DNA of 64,000 nucleotides from Photobacterium arenosum (GCF_014841115.1 NZ_JACYTP010000019.1:18864-82863), one strand, 5' to 3'. Positions 33,758 through 45,809 are shown, numbered from the stretch's first letter. The notes: generated from the sequence alone by a model not told the origin. Translations and numbers: made by a program.

Positions 33758-34513
33758 TTAGCGGGTAATGTCAGTACCGAACCATTTTTGTGAGATTTCG
33801 GTCAGTGTACCGTCTTCACGCATGGCATTCAGCGCTTGGTTGACCTGGTCACGCAGTTGCTGGCCTTTTTCGTTGTTCTGGAAAGGCCATGCATTTTCGA
33901 TGCGCTCAAAAGTCGCTCCCGCCAGCTGCAGCGGCAAGCCTGCTTTATTGATCAGTTCAACAGAAGACAAACGGTCCATCACGAAGGCGTCAGTACGGCC
34001 CAGCGCGACATCGTGTTCAATACCTGTGTCATAGGTTTTGATCGTAATCTCGTCGGCATTATCCAGGCCACGCAGCAGTTGCTCGTAGTTAGAGCCCAGA
34101 TTCACGCCTACGGTTTTACCGTTCAGATCGTCTGTGCTCTTGATGTTTTCGTTACCTTTACGGACCACCAGTTGCGCGCCGTCAATCACATAAGGGTCGC
34201 TGAATACGTATTTGGCTTTACGCTCATCGGTAATAGTGATCTGGTTGGAAATGGTGTCAATACGGCCGGTTTCCAGCAAGCCAAACAGACCGGAGAAGTT
34301 CGCGGTGACATATTCCACTTTGTAATCGTTGCGTTTACCGATTTCATTCCACAGATCGACTTCAAAGCCCTGCAGCTGATCTTGTTTCACGAAAGTGAAC
34401 GGGAAGTAGCGGCCAGACATGCCGACTTTAACGTCAGTAGCAGCAATCGCTGCCTGGCTGACGCTCAGACCAAGTGTAAGCGCGGTTAATGAAGCTTTAA
34501 CCCAGTTTTTCAT
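33758..34513 (-). CDS. Amino-acid ABC transporter, periplasmic binding protein (cystine-type)
   Basis: Captures an amino acid in the periplasm. From the ATG at 34513 (AGGAG site) the 251-residue protein has a signal peptide (residues 1-24, ending A-I-A-A). A family-3 solute-binding fold follows: G-F-E-V-D-L-W-N-E-I near residue 50 and G-R-I-D-T-I-S-N-Q-I-T-I-T-D-E-R around 87. The Q-I-T-I-T-D-E-R-K and F-S-D-P-Y segments resemble cystine-binding TcyJ/FliY-type proteins, so cystine or a related amino acid is my best guess. A longer upstream frame is not supported by a start site. Confidence 0.88.
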   Translation of the reverse strand: MKNWVKASLTALTLGLSVSQAAIAATDVKVGMSGRYFPFTFVKQDQLQGFEVDLWNEIGKRNDYKVEYVTANFSGLFGLLETGRIDTISNQITITDERKAKYVFSDPYVIDGAQLVVRKGNENIKSTDDLNGKTVGVNLGSNYEQLLRGLDNADEITIKTYDTGIEHDVALGRTDAFVMDRLSSVELINKAGLPLQLAGATFERIENAWPFQNNEKGQQLRDQVNQALNAMREDGTLTEISQKWFGTDITR

Positions 34514-34719
34514 CTGTCTGCTCCTGAGATGATGTTGTTTTTGTAGGGTGATTCCTATCATCCTACTTGTCAGTAAGAACAATGCTTAAATAACCAAAAG
34601 TTATTTGTAATAACTATAGGGCTATTACCCGGCAAAGCGGAAAACTTTGTGCCGGTAAAAGCGGCTACCGCTTATATAAGACCTGAAATAATAGTGTTTT
34701 GACCGGCAAGCTGCTGTTT

Positions 34720-34924
34720 TTATCCTCAAGATCCTGTTGATTGTGCAAATAACTGTGGGTAAGGCTAGGCTAAACTGTGCTGATCTGGCCTTTGGTTGTG
34801 GGATCTGTGTGAATAACTTAGATCTTATTCACTGGATCTGGGATCTCTTTGCTGGAGATCCTAAGCCAGCAGGTATAAAATTGCGTCCCTTTTCGTATTT
34901 TCGTTATTCAATGTGGAGTCGAAC
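34720..34924 (+). promoter_or_regulatory. dnaA control region: DnaA boxes and GATC cluster
   Basis: The 410-base gap before dnaA holds no gene. Its right half carries a perfect DnaA box TGTGAATAA (34808-34816), one-mismatch copies at 34825-34833 (TTATTCACT) and near 34755 (TGTGGGTAA), seven GATC sites in about 140 bases, and a TATAAAAT element near 34873. This fits autorepression by DnaA and SeqA sequestration of the dnaA promoter, as in E. coli. Confidence 0.75.
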
Positions 34925-36307
34925 TTGTCATCTTCGCTTTGGCTGCAGTGCCTTCAACGCCTTCAGGAAGAACTCCCTGCCACGGAATTCAGCATGTGGG
35001 TTCGTCCGCTACAGGCCGAGTTAAACGACAACACCTTGACCTTGTTCGCCCCGAACCGATTTGTGTTGGACTGGGTACGGGATAAGTACCTCAATAGTAT
35101 CAACCGCCTGTTAAATGAATTCTGCGGTGCCGATACCCCAATGCTGCGTTTTGAAGTGGGCAGCAAACCTGTGACTGTGCCGCCGCCCCAGCCCGCTGCT
35201 GTGGTGAGCGGGAATAAGATCGATCCGCCGTCACCGACCTGGGAACCCGCACCGTCGCCGGTGCAGCCGGAATCGCAAAAGGGTTACCGCTCCAATGTTA
35301 ACCCGAAACATAACTTCAACAATTTTGTGGAAGGTAAATCGAACCAGCTCGGGCTGGCCGCCTGTCGCCAGGTGGCGGATAACCCGGGAGCGGCGTACAA
35401 CCCGCTGTTTCTTTATGGTGGTACCGGCCTGGGTAAAACCCACTTGCTGCATGCTGTGGGTAACGCCATTGCAGATCGCAAACCGAACGCCAAAGTGGTC
35501 TACATGCATTCTGAACGTTTTGTTCAGGACATGGTAAAAGCCCTGCAGAACAATGCGATTGAAGAATTTAAACGTTACTACCGCAGCGTCGATGCCCTGC
35601 TGATCGATGATATCCAGTTCTTTGCCAATAAAGAGCGCTCGCAGGAAGAATTTTTCCACACCTTCAATGCCCTGCTGGAAGGGAACCAACAGATCATCCT
35701 GACCTCAGACCGCTACCCGCGTGAAATCAGCGGGGTGGAAGATCGCCTGAAATCCCGCTTTGGCTGGGGGCTGACAGTGGCCATTGAGCCGCCTGAACTG
35801 GAAACCCGGGTGGCTATCCTGATGAAAAAGGCTGAAGACCACAATATTCGCCTGGCCGATGAAGTGGCTTTCTTTATTGCCAAGCGCCTGCGCTCGAACG
35901 TGCGTGAGCTGGAAGGGGCACTGAACCGGGTGATTGCCAACGCCAACTTTACCGGCCGGGCGATTACGATTGATTTTGTCCGCGAAGCGCTGCGTGACTT
36001 GCTGGCGCTGCAGGAAAAGCTGGTCACTATTGATAACATTCAAAAGACAGTGGCCGAGTACTATAAAATCAAGATGGCTGATATGCTCTCCAAGCGCCGT
36101 TCCCGTTCGGTGGCCCGCCCTCGTCAGATGGCGATGGCGCTGGCCAAAGAGCTGACCAACCACAGCCTGCCGGAAATCGGTGATGCGTTTGGCGGCCGCG
36201 ACCATACCACTGTGCTTCACGCGTGTCGTAAAATCGAACAGCTGCGTGAAGAAAGCCATGATATTAAAGAAGATTACTCTAACCTGATCAGGACATTGTC
36301 GTCGTAA
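34925..36307 (+). CDS. dnaA: Replication initiator DnaA
   Basis: AAA+ ATPase that binds DnaA boxes and melts oriC. I start it at the TTG at 34925, giving S-S-S-L-W-L-Q-C-L as in vibrio DnaA, with a GTGGAG site six bases upstream; a GTG at 34913 is an alternative. The 460-residue protein has domain I (about 1-80), a proline-rich linker, Walker [10 protein letters not shown] near residue 170, Walker B L-L-I-D-D-I-Q-F, and domain IV with the signature [11 protein letters not shown]. It heads dnaA-dnaN-recF-gyrB, about 7.7 kb from oriC. Confidence 0.96.
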   Translation: MSSSLWLQCLQRLQEELPATEFSMWVRPLQAELNDNTLTLFAPNRFVLDWVRDKYLNSINRLLNEFCGADTPMLRFEVGSKPVTVPPPQPAAVVSGNKIDPPSPTWEPAPSPVQPESQKGYRSNVNPKHNFNNFVEGKSNQLGLAACRQVADNPGAAYNPLFLYGGTGLGKTHLLHAVGNAIADRKPNAKVVYMHSERFVQDMVKALQNNAIEEFKRYYRSVDALLIDDIQFFANKERSQEEFFHTFNALLEGNQQIILTSDRYPREISGVEDRLKSRFGWGLTVAIEPPELETRVAILMKKAEDHNIRLADEVAFFIAKRLRSNVRELEGALNRVIANANFTGRAITIDFVREALRDLLALQEKLVTIDNIQKTVAEYYKIKMADMLSKRRSRSVARPRQMAMALAKELTNHSLPEIGDAFGGRDHTTVLHACRKIEQLREESHDIKEDYSNLIRTLSS

Positions 36308-36308
36308 T

Positions 36309-37409
36309 ATGAAATTTTCCGTTGAACGAGAACATCTCATTAAACCTCTGCAGCAGGTAAACGGTGCACTGGGTGGCCGTCCGGCGCTGCCTATCCTCGG
36401 CAACCTGTTACTGCAGGTAGATGCGGGCAAGCTGTCTCTGACGGCTACCGATCTGGAAGTGGAGCTGGTGGCCGGTCTGGCACTGGACGGTGACTGGGAA
36501 CCGGGGGCGACCACTGTACCTGCCCGCAAATTTCTCGATATCTGCCGCGGACTGCCAGACAGTGCGCAACTTAAGATTGAATTGCAGGGTGACAGGCTGC
36601 TGCTGCGCTCTGGCCGTAGTCGTTACTCACTGACGACTTTGCCGGCCAGTGACTTTCCCAATATTGAAGACTGGCAAAGCGATGTGGAACTGCATCTGGC
36701 GCAGGGGCAGTTACGCCAGTTGATCGAAAGTACCCAGTTTTCCATGGCCAATCAGGATGTGCGTTACTACCTGAACGGTATGCTGATGGAAACCGATGGC
36801 AAGCAGCTGCGCTCGGTGGCGACCGACGGGCACCGTATGGCGGTCTGTACTGTCGATACCGAGACTGATATGCCGGGCAAGCAAATTATCCTGCCGCGTA
36901 AAGGGGTGATGGAGTTAATGCGTCTGTTAGACAGCCCGGATGCCGAGGTCGTGCTGCAGATTGGCCAGTCTAACCTGCGGGCTGTGGTCAACAATTTCAC
37001 CTTCACTTCCAAGCTGGTTGACGGCCGTTTTCCGGACTATCGCCGCGTGTTGCCGCAAAACAGCAGCAAGTTTCTGCAGGCCAGCTGTGAGGAACTGCGC
37101 CAGGCCTTTTCCCGTGCCGCCATTTTATCGAATGAGAAATTCCGCGGCGTGCGCGTGAATCTGATCAACAATGAAATGCGGATCACTGCCAACAACCCTG
37201 AACAGGAAGAAGCGGAAGAAGTGCTGGATGTCGACTTCCAGGGCGACGAGCTGGAGATTGGCTTTAATGTCAGCTACATCCTGGATGTGCTCAATACCCT
37301 GAAATGCGATCAGGTGCGGATTTCGATGACGGACGCGACAGCCAGTACCCTGATTGAAGATGTCGCTGACAGTGATGCGCTGTACGTGGTTATGCCGATC
37401 CGGCTGTAA
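36309..37409 (+). CDS. dnaN: DNA polymerase III sliding clamp (beta subunit)
   Basis: Ring-shaped processivity factor that tethers polymerases to DNA. The 366-residue product has the family length and three similar domains. It begins M-K-F-S-V-E-R-E-H-L-I-K-P-L and ends with the conserved Y-V-V-M-P-I-R-L, which lines the partner-binding pocket. Only one base separates it from dnaA, so the two are co-transcribed. Confidence 0.97.
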   Translation: MKFSVEREHLIKPLQQVNGALGGRPALPILGNLLLQVDAGKLSLTATDLEVELVAGLALDGDWEPGATTVPARKFLDICRGLPDSAQLKIELQGDRLLLRSGRSRYSLTTLPASDFPNIEDWQSDVELHLAQGQLRQLIESTQFSMANQDVRYYLNGMLMETDGKQLRSVATDGHRMAVCTVDTETDMPGKQIILPRKGVMELMRLLDSPDAEVVLQIGQSNLRAVVNNFTFTSKLVDGRFPDYRRVLPQNSSKFLQASCEELRQAFSRAAILSNEKFRGVRVNLINNEMRITANNPEQEEAEEVLDVDFQGDELEIGFNVSYILDVLNTLKCDQVRISMTDATASTLIEDVADSDALYVVMPIRL

Positions 37410-37412
37410 CCT

Positions 37413-38504
37413 ATGGCGTTAACGCGATTCATTGTTAAAGATTTTCGTAATCTTGAGGCCTGTGATCTCACCTTCTCGGAGGGTTTCAATTTTCTGGTCG
37501 GTGCCAATGGCAGCGGTAAAACCAGTTTGCTGGAAGCCATCTATTTTCTCGGCCATGGCCGCTCCTTTCGCAGCCACCTGACCAGCCGGATTATCCGCCA
37601 TGGTCAGGATGAACTGGTACTGCATGGCCGGGTGCATGCGGACAGCGCACTGAAAGGTGATCTGGAGCGACCGCTGGGGATCAGAAAGCAGCGGGATGGT
37701 ACGACTCAGGTTAAAATAGCCGGCCAGACTGGCCAGAAAGTAGCACAGCTGGCGCAGATTCTGCCGCTGCAGCTGATCACCCCGGAAGGCTTTGAGCTGA
37801 TGGTGGGCGGCCCCAAATTCCGTCGTGCGTTTATCGATTGGGGGGTGTTTCACGTGGAACCACGTTTTTATCAGGCCTGGAGCCGGGTAAAACGGCTGAC
37901 CAGGCAGCGTAATGCGCTGCTGAAAACCGCGCGCAGCTACCGTGAACTCAGCTACTGGGATCAGGAACTGGCCCAACTGGCGGAAGTGATTGACGGCTGG
38001 CGCCGTGATTACATTGATGCCCTGCGAGAGCAGGCAACCGCCTTTTGTGGTGATTTTCTGCCGGAATACGATATTCAGCTCGGCTACTACCGTGGCTGGG
38101 AAAAAACGACCCCTTACAGCGAGCTGCTGGCCGCCAACTTTGAGCGCGATATGCAGCTCGGTTATACCGTCAGCGGCCCCAATAAAGCGGATCTGCGGCT
38201 CAAGGTGTCGGCTATGCCTGTGGACGATGTCCTGTCCCGCGGCCAGCTTAAATTACTGATGTGTGCGCTGCGATTGGCACAGGGTCAGCAGCTTCGTCAG
38301 GCAACAGGCAAGCAGTGTCTTTACCTGATTGACGACTTTGCCTCAGAGCTCGACAGCAGCAAACGCGCCCTGCTGGCAAAGGGATTACACGATACTCAGG
38401 CTCAGGTGGTCATCAGTGCCATCAGCGAGGAGCAACTGGGCGATATGAAGACCGAAAAGGGCAAGATGTTTCATGTCGAACAGGGTAAAATAACCGCAAG
38501 ATAA
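37413..38504 (+). CDS. recF: Recombination mediator RecF
   Basis: SMC-like ATPase that helps load RecA at gaps and stalled forks. The 363-residue protein has the N-terminal Walker [10 protein letters not shown] (residues 30-38), the family motif [10 protein letters not shown] near residue 145, the signature L-S-R-G-Q-L-K near 272, and Walker [12 protein letters not shown]. It is four bases from dnaN. Two short stretches of the gene resemble parS but encode conserved residues. Confidence 0.96.
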   Translation: MALTRFIVKDFRNLEACDLTFSEGFNFLVGANGSGKTSLLEAIYFLGHGRSFRSHLTSRIIRHGQDELVLHGRVHADSALKGDLERPLGIRKQRDGTTQVKIAGQTGQKVAQLAQILPLQLITPEGFELMVGGPKFRRAFIDWGVFHVEPRFYQAWSRVKRLTRQRNALLKTARSYRELSYWDQELAQLAEVIDGWRRDYIDALREQATAFCGDFLPEYDIQLGYYRGWEKTTPYSELLAANFERDMQLGYTVSGPNKADLRLKVSAMPVDDVLSRGQLKLLMCALRLAQGQQLRQATGKQCLYLIDDFASELDSSKRALLAKGLHDTQAQVVISAISEEQLGDMKTEKGKMFHVEQGKITAR

Positions 38505-38508
38505 TTAA

Positions 38509-40935
<2,427 letters not shown>

Positions 40936-40980
40936 CCAGTCCGCCGTCAGTTGCTGATAATAACCGTGTACTGAATAAGA

Positions 40981-41010
40981 ACGCCGCTCATCACTGAGCG
41001 GCGTTTTTTT
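40981..41010. terminator. Terminator between gyrB and the acyl-CoA ligase gene
   Basis: Ten-base stem ACGCCGCTCA/TGAGCGGCGT with a four-base loop and T7 for the gyrB direction. It also lies just past the end of the convergent minus-strand gene. Confidence 0.93.
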
Positions 41011-41029
41011 ATGCTGGTTATCCCCTTAA

Positions 41030-42598
41030 TCAGGCCGTGCGCAGTTCACGGCGCAGAATTTTACCGACAGTGGATTTGGGTAATTCCTGATGAACTGAAA
41101 TATGTTTGGGCACCTTGTAGCCCGTCAGGTGTTCGCGGCAGAAGGCGATGATGTCGGCTTGGTCTAACCGGGCGGAAGTGGTGATGTGCGCGTGCACCGC
41201 TTCGCCGGTTTTCTCATCCGTTTCACCCACCACAGCCGCTTCGACAATGTGTTCATGGCGACACAGCACTTCTTCAATCTCGTTTGGGTACACATTAAAG
41301 CCGGACACTATGATCATGTCTTTGAGTCTATCGACTATCTTGATGTAACCATCTGGCGCAATGAAACCCAGGTCGCCGGTTTTGACGAAACCGTCTACCA
41401 GCACCTTGGCGGTTTCATCCGGACGCTGCCAGTAACCCTGCATAACCTGCGGGCCTTTGATCACCAGTTCGCCCACTTCGCCCTGAGGCAGCGGCCGGTT
41501 ATTCTCGTCCCAGACTTCAACCACAGTGTTAATCAGCGGCACTCCGACACTGTTGATTTGTTCGCAGTCGAAGTTGTTGAGTGTCGATACCGGCGAGGTT
41601 TCTGTCAGCCCCCAGCCCTCGGTGATGGTGCAGCCAGTGATGGATTGCCACAGCTCGAACGCTTTGCCTGTCAGGGCTGCGCCGCCGGAAAAGGTAATTT
41701 TCAGGGAGCTGAAATCCAGTTTTCTGAATTCCGGGTGCTGGCATAAGCCGACAAACAGGGTGTTGATACCGGCAAAACCGGTAAAGCGCTGGCTTTGCAG
41801 GGTGTTGATGAAGCCTTCTATGTCCCTTGGGTTCGGGATCAGCACGTTTTGCGCGCCCAGATAGAATAGTCCCATCATGTTCACCGTAAAGGCATAGATG
41901 TGGTAGAGCGGCAGCGGACAGATAAAACTTTCCTCGCCCGGGGTCCCTTTTTGCAGAATGCGGTGACTCATCTGCGCGGCATTGGCCAGAATGTTGCCAT
42001 GGCTCAGGCAAGCCCCTTTAGCCACCCCGGTTGTGCCCCCTGTGTATTGCAGCACGGCAATGTCATCCGTGCCGGCCGTATTCGGGCGCAGGGCAGCTTG
42101 TTCTTTGCCGCTGGCGATTGCTGTGTTAAAGGCAATGTACTGATGACCTGCCTCGGCACTGTTTGTCAGCAGATCTGTTGCTGCGGTCACCAGGACGTTT
42201 TCCACCGGAACCTGCTTGCGGATGGCTTCATACTTGGGTAACAAATCTTCGAGAATAATCAGTGCTTTCACACCGGCATCACTGAACTGGTGCTGCATTT
42301 CCCTGGGCGTGTAGAGCGGGTTGGTATTAACCACTACCAGTCCGGCGCGGATCGCGGCATAGGCGGCAATCGGATACTGAATAATGTTAGGCAGCTGAAT
42401 GGCAATGCGATCACCGGCCTGCAGCCCGCTCTGGTGCTGCAGCCACTGCGCCAGATGCCGCGAGCGCTGCTCAATATCGCTGTAGGTCAGGGTCTGCCCC
42501 AGACAGTTAAAGGCCGGGTTATCTGTATAGCGGGCAAAACCGTCTTCCAGAAAATCCGCCAGGTTGGTAAAGCTGTTCAGGTATTGGTATGCATCCAT
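41030..42598 (-). CDS. FadD-like acyl-CoA ligase
   Basis: AMP-forming enzyme that activates a carboxylic acid to its CoA thioester. The 522-residue protein shows the adenylation P-loop Y-T-G-G-T-T-G-V-A-K-G (about residue 190), the G-W-G-L-T-E-T-S-P motif near 330, the hinge D-R-L-K-D-M-I near 420, and the catalytic lysine in K-S-T-V-G-K-I-L-R-R. It is close to long-chain FadD but somewhat shorter, so the chain length it prefers is open. It lies 76 bases after an acyl-CoA dehydrogenase gene on the same strand, with a stable hairpin (42631-42652) in between. Confidence 0.88.
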   Translation of the reverse strand: MDAYQYLNSFTNLADFLEDGFARYTDNPAFNCLGQTLTYSDIEQRSRHLAQWLQHQSGLQAGDRIAIQLPNIIQYPIAAYAAIRAGLVVVNTNPLYTPREMQHQFSDAGVKALIILEDLLPKYEAIRKQVPVENVLVTAATDLLTNSAEAGHQYIAFNTAIASGKEQAALRPNTAGTDDIAVLQYTGGTTGVAKGACLSHGNILANAAQMSHRILQKGTPGEESFICPLPLYHIYAFTVNMMGLFYLGAQNVLIPNPRDIEGFINTLQSQRFTGFAGINTLFVGLCQHPEFRKLDFSSLKITFSGGAALTGKAFELWQSITGCTITEGWGLTETSPVSTLNNFDCEQINSVGVPLINTVVEVWDENNRPLPQGEVGELVIKGPQVMQGYWQRPDETAKVLVDGFVKTGDLGFIAPDGYIKIVDRLKDMIIVSGFNVYPNEIEEVLCRHEHIVEAAVVGETDEKTGEAVHAHITTSARLDQADIIAFCREHLTGYKVPKHISVHQELPKSTVGKILRRELRTA

Positions 42599-42630
42599 GA
42601 TGTGCTCTCTTCTTGTTCCGTTCAGGGGGT

Positions 42631-42652
42631 GCCTCCGCGTCTTGACGGAGGC
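42631..42652 (-). repeat. Hairpin between the acyl-CoA dehydrogenase and ligase genes
   Basis: Perfect 7-base stem GCCTCCG/CGGAGGC around an eight-base loop. It is not followed by a T-run on the minus strand, so it is more likely a stabilising or tuning element than a terminator. Confidence 0.55.
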
Positions 42653-42674
42653 TTATTGTTATAGGGTGGGTGGT

Positions 42675-44333
42675 TCAGATTTTGGCCAGTGCCCGTTCCA
42701 CGATGGATTTGGCATCGATGTCTGCCGGCAGAGTGCCGAACTGGAAATAATGATCGGATAAGCGCGCCTGGGTGAAGGCCTCGGCAATGTGAGGTTCGCC
42801 ATAGCTGAACAGAGTCGCGGCCTGCCAGATCAGGGCCAGCTGCTCCATCATTTGCCGGGCACGGAGCTCAATGTTTTCCGTGCTGGCAAATTCGGCTTTC
42901 AGTTGTGCCAGCTTGCGGTCGAACAGCGGGTGCTTACCTTGTGCCTGGTCAAATTCGGCAAACAGGGCGCTGAAGGTATCGGGTTCACGCTGCAGCACGC
43001 GCAGCAGGTCGAGGCACTGCACATTGCCTGAGCCTTCCCAGATCGAATTGACCGGCGCTTCGCGATACAGCCGGCTGGCAATGTTCTCTTCGACGTAGCC
43101 TACACCGCCAATACACTCCATGGCCTCGGCGGTATGCTGAATCGCCCGCTTGCAGATCCAGTATTTACCGATGGCCGTTGCACTGCGGATCAGGGCTGCT
43201 TGTGTGTTGTCCTTGCTGTTATCCAGCGCATGAGCAATGCGCATGGTGATCGCCAGTGCCGCTTCTGCTTCCAGTGCCAGATCAGCCAGCACATTGATCA
43301 TCAATGGCTGGTCATGAAGATTGCGGCCGAAGACGCTGCGGCCTGAGGTATGCCAGATCGCTTCTTTGGCGGCCTGAGCCATCAGTGCGCTGGACCCTAT
43401 CATGCAGTCGAAGCGGGTGAGGGCGACCATGTCTATGATGGTACGGATACCGCGGCCTTCCTCGCCAAGCAGCCAACCGTGCGCGCCGCGAAACTCGATT
43501 TCAGAGCTGGCATTGGATTTATTGCCCAGCTTGTTTTTCAAGCGTTGAATTTGCATCGGGTTCTTACTGCCGTCTTCGCGCCAGCGTGGCACCAGAAAGC
43601 AGGACAGTGTCTCGCCGGTTTTGGCCAGGACAAGAAATGCATCGCACATAGGTGCGGAGCAGAACCATTTGTGACCGACCAGGCTGTAGAGTTTACCCGG
43701 CCCGGCGTCAGCGACCGGGGTTGCCCGTGTGCTGTTCGCCCGGACATCCGAGCCGCCCTGTTTTTCTGTCATCGCCATGCCTATGGTGACCCCGGCTTTG
43801 TCGAAATAGGGCTTGTTAGTGCCGTCATACACAGTGGCTGTGATTTTCGGCAGCCAGAGTGCTGCAACGTCAGGCTGGTGCTGCAGGGCTGGCACACAGG
43901 CAAAGGTCATGGTCAGCGGGCAGCCGGAGCCGGGATCGGCCTGGTTGTGCATAAAGGCCAGTGCCGCCCGGGCAACGTGGGCACCGGCTTTGGGCTGTGT
44001 CCACGGCAGGCTGGTATGGCCGTTTTCGATCGCGTGCGCCATGAGCTGGTGGTAAGCCGGATGGTAATCGACCTGATCAACCCGGTACCCGAAGCGGTTA
44101 TGGGGCTGAAATTCCGGTAAATGTTTATTGGCCAGAAAACCGGCTTCCTGCAATTCATGGCCAATATGATGACCAAAACTCGACAATCGGCTGTTTGCCC
44201 AGTCCCCGGAAAACCGGGCTACCCAATATTTCAATATGCTGTCAGAGTCATATGTATTGTAGTGTTCTAAGGGTTTTGGCTGGTTCACTACTGTGTGAGT
44301 ATCCTGGCTGGTGGTCGGGTTGAAAGGTTCCAT
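42675..44333 (-). CDS. AidB-type acyl-CoA dehydrogenase
   Basis: FAD enzyme of the acyl-CoA dehydrogenase family, AidB branch (E. coli AidB responds to alkylation damage and has isovaleryl-CoA dehydrogenase activity). I start it at the ATG at 44333, where AAGGAGAG lies six bases upstream. This gives 552 residues, the AidB size rather than the ~390 of ordinary members. Visible are the N-terminal domain, M-T-E-K-Q-G-G-S-D-V-R near residue 195, G-H-K-W-F-C-S-A-P, and E-C-I-G-G-V-G-Y-V-E-E. The partner ligase downstream and AraC regulator upstream suggest a small catabolic unit rather than only DNA protection; that is inference. Confidence 0.87.
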   Translation of the reverse strand: MEPFNPTTSQDTHTVVNQPKPLEHYNTYDSDSILKYWVARFSGDWANSRLSSFGHHIGHELQEAGFLANKHLPEFQPHNRFGYRVDQVDYHPAYHQLMAHAIENGHTSLPWTQPKAGAHVARAALAFMHNQADPGSGCPLTMTFACVPALQHQPDVAALWLPKITATVYDGTNKPYFDKAGVTIGMAMTEKQGGSDVRANSTRATPVADAGPGKLYSLVGHKWFCSAPMCDAFLVLAKTGETLSCFLVPRWREDGSKNPMQIQRLKNKLGNKSNASSEIEFRGAHGWLLGEEGRGIRTIIDMVALTRFDCMIGSSALMAQAAKEAIWHTSGRSVFGRNLHDQPLMINVLADLALEAEAALAITMRIAHALDNSKDNTQAALIRSATAIGKYWICKRAIQHTAEAMECIGGVGYVEENIASRLYREAPVNSIWEGSGNVQCLDLLRVLQREPDTFSALFAEFDQAQGKHPLFDRKLAQLKAEFASTENIELRARQMMEQLALIWQAATLFSYGEPHIAEAFTQARLSDHYFQFGTLPADIDAKSIVERALAKI

Positions 44334-44567
44334 ATTCGGCTCTCCTTGGTTAGAAGGGGTCAGAGTGTCCTGTTGATCTGCTATGGGTTTGGCGAGCATG
44401 GCATTCGACATTCCCCGTCAATGCTATTAACATCGCCTTAACATGGACTTTATACGAGCAGCCATGTTTGGCTATGTCTGTTCACGCCAATTTATTGTTG
44501 ATCTGCGCAATCGGCAGCTGTGATGACATTTCTGGGAGGCAAACCGCATTAGAGCGGGGCAGTATTG

Positions 44568-45593
44568 ATGGAAGGCTATTACTCGACCCTGAGCAGTTGG
44601 ATGATCCCCATCGCGAAAGCGATGCAACATTACGGACTGGATATGGAGCAGGCCCTGCACGAGTGCGGTCTCGACATCCGTGAACTGCAGAACCAGGAAG
44701 TGCGGGTCTCAATCCGTAAATTGTCGGCACTGATAGATTATTGTAATCGTTTTTTACCCGAGCAGGATTTTACTGTTCAGATTGCACGGTATTTTCATCC
44801 CGGTGTGTTTCATATTCTGGGCTACGCTATGATGTCGGCGGATACGCTGGAGGAGGCGCTGTTGCAGCTTGTCGCCTACAACAGTGTGGTCTGTGACATC
44901 AGTAATCTTCAATTAATCGAGAACCCGGATACTCTGGTACTGGATGTCGCTTTGGTGGCCAGGAATGAAGAACAGTCTGTGCTGATGCGGCGCCAGGAGC
45001 TGGAAGCTTTTATGGCGATGGTGGTCAGTTTTTCGCGTGATGTGGTTGATGCCGATTTGAAACCGGCTTATGTCACGTTCCAGTTTTCTCCGCCGGCAGA
45101 TCAAGGGCACTACCTGACCGCATTCTTCCAGTGCCCGGTCAGCTTTGGTCAGGCGCGTAATTTGCTGGCGTTTGACAGTGGTGCCGCCAGGCAGCCATTG
45201 CTCAGTGGCAACCCGGCGATAAGGACAGGCCATGAAAAGATCCTCAACGAATTTCTGGCTCGTATCGATCGCCATGATCTGGTGCACCAGGTGAAGTGCA
45301 AAATTCTTGAACGGCTCTCACTGGGCGCACCGAGCCAAACCCAAGTGGCTGCTGCGTTAGGGATGAGTGTGCGTAATTTGCAGCGTAAACTCAGCGAGCT
45401 TGGCACCAGCTATACGCAGATACTGGAACACAGCCGCAAAACCTTGGCGCTTAACTATATGCGTCGGCAGGATTTCTCCTTAAGTGAAATCGGCTATCTG
45501 GTGGGCTTTGCCAGCGATGCCAATTTTCACCGCGCGTTCAAGCGCTGGACAGGGCAGGCACCGGGCGAATACCGTCGTCAGTTGCTGGCCTGA
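44568..45593 (+). CDS. AraC-family regulator
   Basis: The protein has 341 residues. The N-terminal two thirds resemble the arabinose-binding-like domain of OruR/ArgR-type AraC regulators (F-H-P-G-V-F-H-I-L-G-Y-A-M near residue 85). The C-terminal domain (about 235-335) has two helix-turn-helices, V-A-A-A-L-G-M-S-V-R-N-L-Q-R-K-L and the signature S-E-I-G-Y-L-V-G-F-A-S-D-A-N-F-H-R-A-F-K. The ATG at 44568 is preferred over the TTG just before it. It is divergent from the AidB-type gene with 235 bases between, so control of that gene and the ligase is likely. The effector is unknown. Confidence 0.86.
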   Translation: MEGYYSTLSSWMIPIAKAMQHYGLDMEQALHECGLDIRELQNQEVRVSIRKLSALIDYCNRFLPEQDFTVQIARYFHPGVFHILGYAMMSADTLEEALLQLVAYNSVVCDISNLQLIENPDTLVLDVALVARNEEQSVLMRRQELEAFMAMVVSFSRDVVDADLKPAYVTFQFSPPADQGHYLTAFFQCPVSFGQARNLLAFDSGAARQPLLSGNPAIRTGHEKILNEFLARIDRHDLVHQVKCKILERLSLGAPSQTQVAAALGMSVRNLQRKLSELGTSYTQILEHSRKTLALNYMRRQDFSLSEIGYLVGFASDANFHRAFKRWTGQAPGEYRRQLLA

Positions 45594-45673
45594 CACCTTG
45601 TCATCTTCCTTGTCCTTGTCTAGGGGCGAGCTGTCGTTGTGAACCGGCCCCGACAATTTTTTTTCAATTCTCC

Positions 45674-45701
45674 CTTGAAGCCAATTTAGATGCCCTTATA
45701 T
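45674..45701 (+). promoter_or_regulatory. Heat-shock (sigma-32) promoter of ibpA
   Basis: CTTGAA at 45674-45679 and CCCTTATAT at 45693-45701 are separated by 13 bases, close to the sigma-32 consensus (CTTGAA, 13-15, CCCCATNT). A transcript from here would have a leader of about 105 bases. Confidence 0.72.
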
Positions 45702-45789
45702 CTATTGGTGAAGCAGGAGGTGCCAGACACTGGGCCTTCACAGGTTTGTCCACGAGGAAAACCCGCTTCATGACTGACTTTCGTAATAG

Positions 45790-45809
45790 TATTGCTTCAT
45801 AGAAGGATA
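45790..45809 (+). ncRNA. ROSE-like RNA thermometer hairpin in the ibpA leader
   Basis: The RNA can fold as UAUU-G-CUUC, loop AUA, GAAGGAUA. All eight positions pair except a single bulged G, and the AAGGA ribosome-binding site is buried. The UUGCU-with-bulged-G pattern facing the Shine-Dalgarno sequence is the hallmark of ROSE elements, which melt on heating and control small heat-shock genes. The start codon is six bases downstream. Confidence 0.75.

Noticed and set aside
35705..36529. 274-codon minus-strand frame across dnaA and dnaN
   Set aside because: Both underlying genes are certain; no family features or ribosome-binding site.
38467..38482. Second parS-like stretch at the end of recF
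   Set aside because: Only 13 of 16 positions match, and it encodes the conserved M-F-H-V-E motif, so chance plus coding constraint suffices.
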